From: Nephthysia sp036513515
GTDB taxonomy: Bacteria; Chloroflexota; Dormibacteria; Dormibacterales; Dormibacteraceae
Length of the DNA stretch: 18,005 bases
Assembly: GCA_036513515.1 (NCBI GenBank)
Contig: DATBYW010000164.1
Span: 1 to 18,005, forward strand
Reading direction: 5' to 3'
Shown: positions 7,827-15,222 of the stretch, in pieces
How the letters are laid out: each line of letters begins with the position of its first letter
Position numbering within the stretch: the stretch's first letter is position 1
Notes under the pieces: generated by a model
Told to the model about the DNA's origin: nothing
What the model saw: the letters and a program-made list of their open reading frames with translations, nothing else
The model's database searches: none
Translations under genes and position numbers: made by a program

Positions 7827-9793
7827 CCCGGTCCCTGGAGCTCTCGGCCACCCGGTTGAGAGCGGCGGCGCTGGTTCTGGCCCTCGTCCTGGCTCTGCTC
7901 GTGGCCCTGCTGACGGGTTGGGCCGCCGTGCTGCTGGTCGGCTCGGTGGTGACCGGCCTGGGCCTGACCTGCCTGAGCGGGCTGCCGCTCAAGCTGGAGG
8001 AGCGGCTCGCCTATGGCGCCGTCATCGGCCCGCTCGCGGTTTCAGTGGTCGATCTGCTGCTGGCCCTCGCTTTCGGCCTCACGCTGCTCACGGTCCTGGC
8101 AGGCCTGGCCGTGCTGCTGGCCGTCTCCGTGGCCGCCGCCTGGCCGGCCCGCCACCGCCTGCAGGAGGACCTGGTGGACGCCGCAGGCCGTTGGCGGAGG
8201 GCAGAGCCGTGGCCGCTCTGGCTGCTGCTCGTCCTCTGCTGGCCCTTTACGCTGATTCTGCTGGGCCAGTCCTACACCTACACCTCCCAGGGCCTGATCG
8301 CCGGTAACCCGGCGGTGTACGCGGATTGGGCCGCCCACCTCACCTACGCGGGCTCTTTCGCCTACGGCGCCAACTTTCCCCCCCAGTTCCCGATCGAGCC
8401 CGGGCACCCGCTCAGCTATCCCTTCCTGGTCGACTTCCTGGCCGCCTGCCTGGTCCCCCTGGGCGCCTCCCTCACGTCATCGCTCGTCCTCAGCAGCGGC
8501 CTGCTGGCCCTCGCCTTTCCGCCGGTGATGTACCTGGCCGGGGTCCGGCTGCTGGGAAGCAGGGGCGGCGCGGCGCTGGCGGTCCTCGTCTTCGCGCTCA
8601 GCGGTGGGATCGGATTCGTCTTCTTTGCCACCGATCTGGCGCGGCTCGGACCGAGCGCGCTCGTCCATCTTCCTCGCCTCTACACCCAGGACGTGTCACA
8701 CAACTACCAGTGGCTCAACCCGGTGCTGGCCTGGATGGTGCCCCAGCGCTCCGTCCTCTTCGGCTTCAGCCTGACGCTGATCGCGCTCGCGCTGCTCTGG
8801 CTGGCCCTTCGGCAGGCACCCCGGTGGCTGCCCTTCGCCTTTGTTGGCGTGCTGGTCGGGCTGACCCCGATCGCTCACCTCCACGCCTACGGGACCGTGG
8901 TGGCGCTGGCCGCCTTCTGGGCCCTCTTCTCCCCACGGCGGCAGTGGGCGGCCTTCTTCGTGCCCGCTCTCCTCCTCGGGCTGCCGGTGGTCTTCTGGCT
9001 TGCGAGCGGCGGCGCGGCCGCAGTCAGGCTGCAGCCCGGCTGGCTGGCCGACAGCGGTGGCAACCACGATGGCCCGATCTGGTTCTGGCTCAAGAACACA
9101 GGTCTTCTGCTCCCGGCGATGGTGGCTGCGTTCGCCTGGCGGGGTCTCCTGCCAGCTGCCCTGGTACGCCACCTGGCGCCGATCTGGCTCTGGTTCCTGG
9201 TACCAAACCTCGTCGTCTTCCAGCCCTGGGACTGGGACAACACCAAGTTCTTCGCCTACTGGGCGCTGATCGGCGCCCTGCCGGTCGGCGCCCTGCTCGC
9301 GAAGCTGCTGCGGGGCGGCGGCCCCCTCAGCGTCCTGGGCGGGCTGCTGGCGTTGAGCCTGATGCTCTCAGGGGCCCTCGACCTGGCCCGTACTCTCGAT
9401 CGAAGCGTGAGCTCGGCACCGTTCACGAGCGCAGGCGGCCTCCGGCTGGCGACCTGGACGCGGACTCACACCGAGCCTCACGCGATCTTTCTGGTCGCCC
9501 CCGACCACAATCAGCCGGTGCCCACGCTGGGCGGCCGTTCGGTCGTGGCCGGCTACCCGGGCTGGCTCTGGACCTACGGGCTCTCGGACTGGCAGCAGAG
9601 GACTCAGAACGTCGAGCGAATGCTTCAGGGCGACCCCGACACGCCGCGGCTGCTGCGCCAGTACGGCGTGGAGTACGTGGTCCTGGGCCCGCAGGAGCTG
9701 GCCGAGTTCAAAGCCAATCAGCCCTACTGGGACGGCCACGCCCAGCGCGTCTACCAGACCGACGGCTACACCGTCTACCGAATCCCGAAATAG
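7805..9793 (+). CDS. polytopic GT-C-like membrane glycosyltransferase, about 640-662 aa
   Basis: This is a large membrane protein with roughly a dozen hydrophobic segments and a C-terminal soluble domain of about 130 residues (from LATWTRTHTEPHAIFLVAPDHN). An extracytoplasmic YADWAAHLTY motif holds an Asp after the early helices, as expected for a GT-C catalytic loop, and WDWDNTKFFAYWAL lies later. The C-terminal pattern (HNQPVPTLGGR, GYPGWLWTYG, LLRQYGVEYVVLGP) is one I associate with uncharacterised GT-C proteins of Chloroflexota-like genomes. The substrate is unknown. The start is unsettled: GTG 7805 overlaps the PMT gene by 22 bases, CTG 7823 would form a CTGA overlap with its stop, and TTG 7856 lies just before the first helix. 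Longer versions of the frame run inside the PMT gene and are not real. Confidence 0.75.
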   Translation: MDSDLVLTRSLELSATRLRAAALVLALVLALLVALLTGWAAVLLVGSVVTGLGLTCLSGLPLKLEERLAYGAVIGPLAVSVVDLLLALAFGLTLLTVLAGLAVLLAVSVAAAWPARHRLQEDLVDAAGRWRRAEPWPLWLLLVLCWPFTLILLGQSYTYTSQGLIAGNPAVYADWAAHLTYAGSFAYGANFPPQFPIEPGHPLSYPFLVDFLAACLVPLGASLTSSLVLSSGLLALAFPPVMYLAGVRLLGSRGGAALAVLVFALSGGIGFVFFATDLARLGPSALVHLPRLYTQDVSHNYQWLNPVLAWMVPQRSVLFGFSLTLIALALLWLALRQAPRWLPFAFVGVLVGLTPIAHLHAYGTVVALAAFWALFSPRRQWAAFFVPALLLGLPVVFWLASGGAAAVRLQPGWLADSGGNHDGPIWFWLKNTGLLLPAMVAAFAWRGLLPAALVRHLAPIWLWFLVPNLVVFQPWDWDNTKFFAYWALIGALPVGALLAKLLRGGGPLSVLGGLLALSLMLSGALDLARTLDRSVSSAPFTSAGGLRLATWTRTHTEPHAIFLVAPDHNQPVPTLGGRSVVAGYPGWLWTYGLSDWQQRTQNVERMLQGDPDTPRLLRQYGVEYVVLGPQELAEFKANQPYWDGHAQRVYQTDGYTVYRIPK

Positions 9794-9830
9794 TTGTTCC
9801 TGCTCCCGTCTGGGGGAGGGCAATACTTTC

Positions 9831-9856
9831 CCTAGGCGTCTTCGGGGACGCCTAGG
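9831..9856. terminator. perfect 10-bp hairpin between convergent genes
   Basis: CCTAGGCGTC and GACGCCTAGG form a perfect 10-bp stem around a TTCGGG loop. The structure covers the last codons and the TAG stop of the DUF1003 gene and lies 38 bp beyond the stop of the GT-C-like gene. It could end transcription from both sides. Neither strand has a T-run after the stem, so classic intrinsic termination is not shown. A weaker CTCCC/GGGAG hairpin precedes it at 9803-9818. Confidence 0.5.
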
Positions 9857-10344
9857 CGGCGGCCGAGGCGGCGGGCGGCGCGGTCACTGCGGTCCAGACG
9901 CTGGAGGATCTGGAGGAGCACCTCGTCCTGGGCCTCCAGGTGGGCCATGACCGCCCTCATCTCCTCCTCGGTCTTGACCGCGACCTCGTACTCCTGCTGC
10001 GCCCGCAGGCGCTCCCGGTCGCCGAGCTGGTTGAGCATCATCAGCACGAGCACCGTCCACATCGCGCTCTCCAGGCTCAGCACGAGGTTGAGCAGGAGAA
10101 ACGGGTAGGGATCCCAATGCTGGGTGGCGGCGAAGACGTTGAGCACCAGCCAGAACAAGGAGAGCAGCGCCTGGAGCACCACGAAGGTCCAGCTGCCGAT
10201 CAGCCGCGCCAGGTCGCCGGCCAGGCGCTGCTGGAAGCCCAGCCGGCGGTCCGCCTCGCGGTTGAGGTCGCGGACCGGCCCGTGGTCGTGGCTGTGACGA
10301 GTGAGGCTTCGCGCCAGGTCTTCGATCTCGCGGACTACGAACAT
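9832..10344 (-). CDS. DUF1003 family membrane protein
   Basis: The 170-aa protein matches the DUF1003 pattern: IGSWTFVVLQALLSLFWLVLNVF as first helix (about 50-71), the HWDPYPFLLLNLVLSLESA block leading into the second (about 81-103), then a charged coiled stretch NQLGDRERLRAQQEYEVAVKTEEE. The C-terminus is a basic, coiled-coil-like tail. DUF1003 proteins are predicted cytoplasmic-membrane proteins of unknown function. ATG 10344 gives a normal length; the GGAG just before it is only two bases away and so a weak ribosome site. The gene is divergent from the tfoX-like gene, with about 130 bp between them, and convergent with the GT-C-like gene. Confidence 0.9.
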   Translation of the reverse strand: MFVVREIEDLARSLTRHSHDHGPVRDLNREADRRLGFQQRLAGDLARLIGSWTFVVLQALLSLFWLVLNVFAATQHWDPYPFLLLNLVLSLESAMWTVLVLMMLNQLGDRERLRAQQEYEVAVKTEEEMRAVMAHLEAQDEVLLQILQRLDRSDRAARRLGRRLGVPEDA

Positions 10345-10440
10345 GTCTCCGCATAGATTGCGTCAATCGACCGGTCCACCGGCTGGCTCAGCTCCCCGCT
10401 CGAGCTTCTCCGAAGCCGGTGCGATGCCTCCAAGTTTTCC

Positions 10441-10470
10441 TTGACATACCTTCACTCATGGCCGCAATAT
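10441..10470 (+). promoter_or_regulatory. candidate promoter, TTGACA ... CAATAT
   Basis: A consensus -35 TTGACA at 10441-10446 is followed after 18 bp by CAATAT at 10465-10470. The -10 is weak (3 of 6), but a start seven bases further would be ATG 10478. A second -10-like hexamer, TATGTT at 10477-10482, lies seven bases before ATG 10490. Both overlap or touch the LexA-type palindrome. Confidence 0.45.
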
Positions 10471-10486
10471 CGAACATATGTTCGAT
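10469..10486. promoter_or_regulatory. LexA (SOS box)-type operator
   Basis: ATCGAACATATGTTCGAT is a perfect 18-bp palindrome. Its core TCGAACATATGTTCGA fits the mycobacterial SOS box TCGAAC-N4-GTTCGA and the Bacillus form CGAAC-N4-GTTCG. It lies immediately after the candidate -10 and over the start region of the tfoX-like gene, where a bound repressor would block transcription. It is also 125 bp upstream of the divergent DUF1003 gene. LexA binding is an inference from the match; lexA itself is not in the window. Confidence 0.7.
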
Positions 10487-10780
10487 TCAATGGGCCGGGG
10501 ACGCAGTGGCGGCGAACGCCGCGGAGACCCACTCGCGCGCATGAAGAATCTCGGCCCCATCTCGGCGGCCAGACTTCGGGCGGTGGGCATCGACTCGCCG
10601 GAGGAGCTGAGGCGGCTGGGAGCGGTGGAGGCGTTTCTGCGCCTCAGGCGGGGACTTCCATTCGACATCTCGCTCGTATTCCTCTACGCCCTCCACGGGG
10701 CGGTGACGGACACCGATTGGAAGCAGCTGAGCGAGTCCACGCGGGCTCGGCTTCGCCGGGAGGTCATGAAGGGCAGCTGA
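10478..10780 (+). CDS. TfoX/Sxy C-terminal-domain protein
   Basis: The product of up to 100 aa consists of a short basic head and one TfoX C-terminal domain: MKNLGPISAARLRAVGIDSPEELRRLGAVEAFLRLRR followed by a helical tail with SLVFLYALHGAVTDTDWKQL. The fold resembles helix-hairpin-helix DNA-binding modules. The N-terminal domain of full-length TfoX/Sxy, the competence regulator, is absent; stand-alone C-terminal-domain proteins are common and uncharacterised. Start choices are ATG 10478, ATG 10490 and ATG 10541. The last would give just the domain; the first fits the TTGACA promoter. The upstream LexA-type box suggests expression on DNA damage. ThiO follows after 36 bp and may be co-transcribed. 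Confidence 0.85.
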   Translation: MFDSMGRGRSGGERRGDPLARMKNLGPISAARLRAVGIDSPEELRRLGAVEAFLRLRRGLPFDISLVFLYALHGAVTDTDWKQLSESTRARLRREVMKGS

Positions 10781-10816
10781 CAGCAGCGGGGGGGCGACCT
10801 GAGCGATGATCCGCGG

Positions 10817-11830
10817 GTGGCAGCCACGGTGGTCATCGTCGGCGGCGGGATCATCGGGTGCGCCATTGCCGAACGGCTGAGCCGTGAGGACCGTTACCGG
10901 GTGGTCGTCTGCGAGCAGGACACGGTGGGCGCTCACGCCTCCAGCGCAGCCGCCGGACTGCTCTCGCCGGAAGGAGAGCGGGGCGAGCTGAGCTCGCGCA
11001 GCTTTGAGCTGCTGCCGGAGTTGGTTCAGCGCCTGAAGCCGTCTGGGGTGGACGTCGAGTTCCGCGTCGGGGAGACCATCAGCCCCGCCCTGACGGCGGA
11101 GGAGGAACGGCGGCTGCGTGACGGAAGCGGCCGCTGGCTGGACGTCGAGGAAGCGCGTCGTGAGGAACCGTCGCTCAGCCCCAGCGTCCGCGGCGCTGCC
11201 GTGCATCGGGCGGCCCAGGTAACCCCCGGCCGGCTCGTGCAGGCGGTGGCGCGAACGGCGGTGACGCAGGGAGCCGAGATCAGGGAAGGCTGGCCCGTCG
11301 CCCAGCTCGTCCTCCGCTCCGGCCGCCTGCGGGGCGTCCAGGGGCCGGACGGCGTGCTGGCCGCTGACCTCGTCGTCCTCGCGGCGGGGCCCTGGAGTCC
11401 GTCTCTGGCCTCTCCGGCCGGCGTCCCCCTGGACGTGCGTCCCAGCCGGGGCCAGCTCGCCCTGCTTCATCCCCGCGGTCTGGTCTTGAGGCGGATGCTG
11501 ACCTGGCGCCACTGCTACCTGGTCCCTAAGCCAGACGGAACGGTGGTGGCGGGCAGCACCGAGGAGGACGTGGGGTTCGACGCCCGGCCCACGGCGGCCG
11601 GGATCGGCATGCTGCTGGAGTTCGCCGTCCGCGCGGTTCCGCCGCTCTCGGATGCCGCGGTTGGACGCACCTGGGCGGCGCTGCGGCCGGCGACGCCCGA
11701 CGGAGAGCCGGTCATCGGCCCGGCGCCTGGTCTGCCCAACCTGTTCCTGGCGACCGGCCACAACCGGACCGGCATCCTGCTGGCGCCGATCACCGCGCAG
11801 CTGGTCGCGGAGCAGCTGGCCGCGTTATAG
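10817..11830 (+). CDS. thiO: glycine oxidase ThiO (FAD-dependent D-amino-acid-oxidase family)
   Basis: ThiO oxidises glycine to iminoglycine with FAD and oxygen, supplying dehydroglycine for thiazole formation in thiamine synthesis. The Rossmann dinucleotide motif VVIVGGGIIG is at residues 5-14, SSAAAGLLSPE near 42-52 is the typical FAD-contacting stretch, and the two substrate-carboxylate arginines expected for ThiO are visible: Arg290 in LRPATPDGEPVIGP and Arg317 in GHNRTGILLAP. The 337-aa length is slightly short of the usual 360-370. GTG 10817 is used; a CTG at 10799 behind a G-rich run is a non-standard alternative. No thiS, thiG or thiE is adjacent, so another DAO-family amine oxidase activity cannot be excluded. 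It follows the tfoX-like gene by 36 bp. Confidence 0.82.
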   Translation: MAATVVIVGGGIIGCAIAERLSREDRYRVVVCEQDTVGAHASSAAAGLLSPEGERGELSSRSFELLPELVQRLKPSGVDVEFRVGETISPALTAEEERRLRDGSGRWLDVEEARREEPSLSPSVRGAAVHRAAQVTPGRLVQAVARTAVTQGAEIREGWPVAQLVLRSGRLRGVQGPDGVLAADLVVLAAGPWSPSLASPAGVPLDVRPSRGQLALLHPRGLVLRRMLTWRHCYLVPKPDGTVVAGSTEEDVGFDARPTAAGIGMLLEFAVRAVPPLSDAAVGRTWAALRPATPDGEPVIGPAPGLPNLFLATGHNRTGILLAPITAQLVAEQLAAL

Positions 11831-11833
11831 GAT
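11828..11833 (+). promoter_or_regulatory. -10 hexamer TAGGAT for the 91-aa gene
   Basis: TAGGAT overlaps the thiO stop codon and ends exactly seven bases before ATG 11841, so the transcript would begin at the start codon. No Shine-Dalgarno is present in the ten bases between. The spacing is the same as for the best other examples in this window. Confidence 0.5.
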
Positions 11834-11840
11834 CGAAAAG

Positions 11841-12116
11841 ATGCTGAGCGTCGAGTGCGTCCCCACCCGGCTGGGATGGGACTGCGACGTGGAGATCGTC
11901 GACGGCGGCACCAGCAGCCGCCACAACGTCCGCGTCAGCCGCGAAGAGCTGGAGCGGTGGGGGAGACCGGGAGAGGAGGAACCGGACGGTCTCCTGAGGC
12001 GTTTGTTCGACTTCCTGCTGGCGCGCGAGTCTCCCGGCCAGATCCTCAAGAGCTTCGAGCTGGCTGTCGTCGGCCGCTACTTCCCCGAGTTCGACGAAGA
12101 GATGCGCCGCGAATGA
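11841..12116 (+). CDS. small hypothetical protein, 91 aa
   Basis: The frame is open from inside thiO, but ATG 11841 is the sensible start. The product begins with an amphipathic beta pattern (VECVPTRLGWDCDVEIVDGG), then SSRHNVRVSREELERWG, and ends with a helix and GRYFPEFDEEM. The ESPGQILKSFELAVVGRYFPEF end looks like that of small uncharacterised proteins of actinobacterial and Chloroflexota-like genomes; this is a recollection, not a search. There is no signal peptide or membrane segment. Its stop overlaps the ATG of the 61-aa zinc-ribbon-like protein (ATGA), so the two are probably translated together. Function unknown. Confidence 0.72.
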   Translation: MLSVECVPTRLGWDCDVEIVDGGTSSRHNVRVSREELERWGRPGEEEPDGLLRRLFDFLLARESPGQILKSFELAVVGRYFPEFDEEMRRE

Positions 12117-12298
12117 AGTGCCCGGTCCCGTGCTTCGAATGCGGCACGTTCACCATGGAGCTGGACCTCGAGCTCGACCACCAGCACATCGTCTGCGAGA
12201 GCTGTGAGCGCGTCTGGTGCGCGGTCTGCCTCGGCAGGGTGGAGGTGCAGATCTCGTCCGAGTGGCTGAAGCGGCAGCGGGTGGCGCACCTCAACTAA
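12113..12298 (+). CDS. 61-aa cysteine-rich zinc-ribbon-like protein
   Basis: The product starts MKCPVPCFECGTF and carries seven cysteines in 61 residues: Cys3, 7, 10, 28, 31, 36 and 39. The CxxxCxxC and CxxCxxxxCxxC groups could hold one or two zinc ions, as in treble-clef or ribbon proteins. The intervening MELDLELDHQHIVCESCERVWC also resembles rubredoxin-like or ribbon proteins. ATG 12113 overlaps the preceding stop by four bases, which fixes the start. A partner or adaptor role with the 91-aa protein is an inference from this coupling. Too short for many gene callers, but codon use and the coupling favour a real gene. Confidence 0.68.
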   Translation: MKCPVPCFECGTFTMELDLELDHQHIVCESCERVWCAVCLGRVEVQISSEWLKRQRVAHLN

Positions 12299-12346
12299 GC
12301 CGGCTGGAAACCTCTCGCTAACCTCCGCTCCAGCCCGCGGGTCGCA

Positions 12347-12352
12347 TACCAT
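12347..12352 (+). promoter_or_regulatory. -10 hexamer TACCAT for the flippase gene
   Basis: TACCAT fits TANNNT and lies 11 bases before the TTG start at 12364. The 65-bp gap before the gene also holds GGCTGGA (12302-12308) and TCCAGCC (12329-12335), a possible weak stem ending the previous unit. Confidence 0.35.
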
Positions 12353-12363
12353 ACCGGCGGCTC

Positions 12364-13806
12364 TTGAGCGACGTCGCAACCAGCCTCGGTTCCCGGGCTG
12401 TCCTCAACACCGCGCTGGTCCTTGCGGCGCGGATCGTTTCCCGCCTCATCGCGCTGGTGACGGTGGTGGTCCTCGCCAACTACCTGGGGGGCGACGGCTA
12501 TGGCCGCTACACGACCCTGGTCGCCTACAGCGCCCTGGTCAGCGTGGTCGCCGACCTGGGCTTGAGCACGCTCTACACGCGCGAGGCGGCGCGAGACCCG
12601 GCGGGGCTACCTCGCTACCTGGGAACTCTGCTCGCCGGCAAGCTGGCCCTTGTGGTCGCGGCCGCCCTGCTGCTGGCGGGCGCCTTGACCTACGCCGGCC
12701 TCGGGGGACTTCTGGCGCCGGGCGCCGCCCTGCTCGCCCTCACCACCTACTCGACGCTGCTGCGCAACACCTTCTACGCGGTGGGCCGGCTCGAGTTCGA
12801 GGCGGTGGCCATCCTGGCGGAGATAACGATCCAGGCCGCCATGATCCTGCTCGGGGCCCGCACGGCCCAGCCGGTCGCTTTCTTCGTCTGGGCTTACGCG
12901 GCGTCCTACGGCTTCACCTGCCTCTACTGCCTGGTCGTGATTCCGCTCTTCAGGCTGGCGCCCCTTCGGCCGGGGTTCGACTTCCAGCTGTTCAAGACCT
13001 GGCTGCGCCTCGCCTACCCCTTCGCCCTCGGCTTCTTCCTGACGAACCTCTACTTCAGGGCCGACGTGCCCATCCTCCAGCACTTCAAGCCCTTTCAGGA
13101 GGTGGGCTGGTACCAGTTCGCGTACAAGCCGTTCGAGTCGCTCCAGTTCCTGCCGCTGGCCATCCAGACCGTGGTCTATCCGCTGCTCGGCGTCTACTAC
13201 CGGCAGTCGACCAGCCTTTTGACCTCGGCCTACTCCCGCTTCTTCAAGGTCCTGCTTCTGCTCGGCTGGCCGCTCACGGTGGGGACCTTCATGCTTGTGC
13301 ACCCGATCGGCCGCCTCTTCCGTCTCTTTCCCCAATCGGAGCCTTCCCTGCGGATTCTCGCTCTGGCCATCGTTTTCCTGTTCGTGAACTCGGCCTTCAC
13401 GGCCATGCTCTACGCGATCGACCGCCAGAACCTCTTCGCCTGGGCCACGGCCATCGCCGTGGTCGTCAACGTGGGATTGAACCTGGCTCTGATCCCGGCC
13501 TACGGCTACCTGGCCGCCAGCGCCACGACTGTGATCACCGAGGCGGCCTTCTCGGTGGCCGCCTGCTATTTCGTCGGCCGCCGCTACCCGCTGCCCTGGT
13601 TCCGGCTCGGCTGGCGGGTTGTCCTGGCCGGCCTGGCCATGGGAGCGGCGCTGGTCCCCCTGGCCGGCCGCTCGATCGTGGTCTCGGTCCCCGTCGCCGT
13701 GATCGTCTACGCGGCCGGTCTCTGGATCCTGAGGGCGGTGAAGCGGGAAGAGGTGGACCTGCTGCTGACCGGCATGCGGCTCAAGCGGCCCCCCAGCAGC
13801 CCGTGA
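12364..13806 (+). CDS. polysaccharide/lipid-linked oligosaccharide flippase (MOP superfamily, Wzx-like)
   Basis: A 480-aa protein with about 12-14 membrane helices over its whole length. The N-terminal pattern (SRAVLNTALVLAARIVSRLIALVTVVVLANYLGGDGYGRYTTLVAY) is that of the polysaccharide transport proteins of the MOP superfamily, which move lipid-linked glycans across the cytoplasmic membrane. Further support comes from RADVPILQHFKPFQEVGWYQFAYKPFE in the middle and AIDRQNLFAWATAIAVVVNVGLNLALIPAYGYLAASATTVITE near the C-terminus, both typical. The start is TTG, with GGCGG a few bases before and no ATG or GTG close by. It is followed by a hydrolase through a GTGA overlap. The cargo cannot be told; membrane glycosyltransferases lie 3 kb upstream and a GT-B enzyme 3 kb downstream. 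Confidence 0.88.
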   Translation: MSDVATSLGSRAVLNTALVLAARIVSRLIALVTVVVLANYLGGDGYGRYTTLVAYSALVSVVADLGLSTLYTREAARDPAGLPRYLGTLLAGKLALVVAAALLLAGALTYAGLGGLLAPGAALLALTTYSTLLRNTFYAVGRLEFEAVAILAEITIQAAMILLGARTAQPVAFFVWAYAASYGFTCLYCLVVIPLFRLAPLRPGFDFQLFKTWLRLAYPFALGFFLTNLYFRADVPILQHFKPFQEVGWYQFAYKPFESLQFLPLAIQTVVYPLLGVYYRQSTSLLTSAYSRFFKVLLLLGWPLTVGTFMLVHPIGRLFRLFPQSEPSLRILALAIVFLFVNSAFTAMLYAIDRQNLFAWATAIAVVVNVGLNLALIPAYGYLAASATTVITEAAFSVAACYFVGRRYPLPWFRLGWRVVLAGLAMGAALVPLAGRSIVVSVPVAVIVYAAGLWILRAVKREEVDLLLTGMRLKRPPSSP

Positions 13807-14285
13807 AGGTGTTTCTGGCACCTGGCTGGCGCAGCGATCCAGAGCGTCTCGATCCCTGGCTGGAGGGCCTCCGCCGCCGCGGCTTCGAGGCCCAGGCAGT
13901 TGGGCTGCCGATGGGGCGGGCGGAGCGCAGCGTGGGGCCCCTGATGGCCGTGGCGTCGCCGGATGCGGTGGTCGGCGGAATGTCCTTTGGCGGCCGGGTC
14001 GCCAGCCTGGTCGCCGCGGAAACGACAGTCGCGGGGCTGCTCTGCATCAGCTTTCCGCTGGCCGGCGCGGGAGACGAGCGAACGAGTCACTGGTCGCGGA
14101 TCGGCTGCCCTGTCCTGATCGTCAACGGCGACCGGGACGAGCTCACGGACGCGGACGAGCTTCGGCGCCGGCTGACGCTCCTGCCCCAGGGCCGCCTCGA
14201 GCTGGTGGCCGGCGGCGGGCACGATCTGACGCCTCAGCTCGACCGGGTACTCGACCTGGCCGGGCATTTCCTGGCTACCCTCTAG
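13803..14285 (+). CDS. small alpha/beta hydrolase (KANL3/Tex30-like), 160 aa
   Basis: A compact alpha/beta hydrolase without a cap domain. The nucleophile elbow GMSFGGR places Ser61; Asp112 in NGDRDELT and His140 in GGGHDL complete a triad. Length and motif spacing match the short KANL3/Tex30-type or dienelactone-hydrolase-like proteins, whose substrates are mostly unknown. The GTG start overlaps the flippase stop by four bases, so it is translationally coupled to it. It is separated by 11 bp from an epoxide-hydrolase-like gene. Whether it acts on the exported glycan or lipid carrier is speculation. Confidence 0.82.
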   Translation: MKVFLAPGWRSDPERLDPWLEGLRRRGFEAQAVGLPMGRAERSVGPLMAVASPDAVVGGMSFGGRVASLVAAETTVAGLLCISFPLAGAGDERTSHWSRIGCPVLIVNGDRDELTDADELRRRLTLLPQGRLELVAGGGHDLTPQLDRVLDLAGHFLATL

Positions 14286-14296
14286 AGGCACAGCGC

Positions 14297-15157
14297 ATGG
14301 AAGAGCTGCGGGTGGAGGCGAACGGACTTGGCTTTCGCTGCCTGGCTGCCGGCCCGGCGAGCGGACCGCTGGCCCTGCTTCTCCATGGCTTTCCGGAGGG
14401 TGCGGAATCCTGGCGGCCGCAGCTCGCGGCGCTGGCCGCAGCCGGCGTGCGGGCTGTGGCGCCGGACCTGCGCGGCTACGGAGGCACGGACCGTCCGGAG
14501 GGCGTCGACGCCTATCGCATGAGCGAGCTGGTGGCGGACGTGGAGGGCCTGATTGAAGCCTTCGGCCTGAGCCGCTGCCATCTAGCCGGCCACGACTGGG
14601 GTGCGTTGATAGGGTGGTCGGTGGCCGGCCGGCGCCCGGATCTGCTGACCAGCTGGAGCGCCCTCTCCGTCGGTCACCCGGCGGCCTTCGTCCAGGCGAT
14701 GAGGGACGACGACGACCAGCGCCGGCGATCGAGCTACATCGGGCTCTTCCGGCAGGCGGGGAAGGCCGAAGAGGTGCTCGAGGCCGACGATCACTCGAGG
14801 TTGCGCGCCATGTACCGGATCGGCGCCGATCCCTCCGACGCGATCCCCGACGGCGTCGTCGACGCTTACGTCACCGGCTTCACCCGTCCCGGCCGGCTGA
14901 CCGCGGCGCTGAACTACTACCGGGCAAACTTGAGCGATAACTCCCCGCCTCTGGCGGAGGGGCGCGTCGATGTCCCGAGCCAGTTGATCTGGGGCGACCA
15001 GGACCCGGCCATCGGCCGTCTGGGAACGGAGCGAACATCAATTTTCGCGGCGGCCGACTACCGGCTGGCGGTGCTCGCGGGCGCCGGCCACTGGCTCCAG
15101 TTCGAGAGGCCGGAGGAGGTCTCTAGTCTCCTCCTGGAGTGGATGGGCTGGCATTGA
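14297..15157 (+). CDS. alpha/beta hydrolase, epoxide-hydrolase-like
   Basis: The 286-aa protein has HGFPE at residues 30-34 (oxyanion hole), the nucleophile Asp100 in GHDWGA, Asp236 in WGDQDPA and His265 in GAGHWL. An aspartate rather than serine nucleophile marks the epoxide hydrolase / haloalkane dehalogenase branch. Tyr147 (SYIGLF) and Tyr207/208 (NYYR) in the cap region fit the tyrosine pair that protonates the epoxide in soluble epoxide hydrolases, while HGFP and HDWG contexts agree with that choice over a dehalogenase. Soluble and cytoplasmic, no signal peptide. Start ATG lies 11 bp after the previous gene. The natural substrate is unknown. Confidence 0.88.
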   Translation: MEELRVEANGLGFRCLAAGPASGPLALLLHGFPEGAESWRPQLAALAAAGVRAVAPDLRGYGGTDRPEGVDAYRMSELVADVEGLIEAFGLSRCHLAGHDWGALIGWSVAGRRPDLLTSWSALSVGHPAAFVQAMRDDDDQRRRSSYIGLFRQAGKAEEVLEADDHSRLRAMYRIGADPSDAIPDGVVDAYVTGFTRPGRLTAALNYYRANLSDNSPPLAEGRVDVPSQLIWGDQDPAIGRLGTERTSIFAAADYRLAVLAGAGHWLQFERPEEVSSLLLEWMGWH

Positions 15158-15222
15158 GGCGGCGCCGAGGCGCCCGCGAAGGGGGAGGAAGCGGCCATCG
15201 CCCAACCCGGCTTCGGGGCGCC

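Noticed and set aside
10441..10809. 122-aa plus-strand frame
   Set aside because: It overlaps the tfoX-like gene in another frame; its sequence is low-complexity and matches no family.
10487..11761. 424-aa minus-strand frame
   Set aside because: It is antisense to the tfoX-like gene and thiO, both with clear family motifs.
14286..14296. Separate promoter for the epoxide-hydrolase-like gene
   Set aside because: The gap is only 11 bp with no -10-like hexamer; co-transcription with the preceding hydrolase is simpler.
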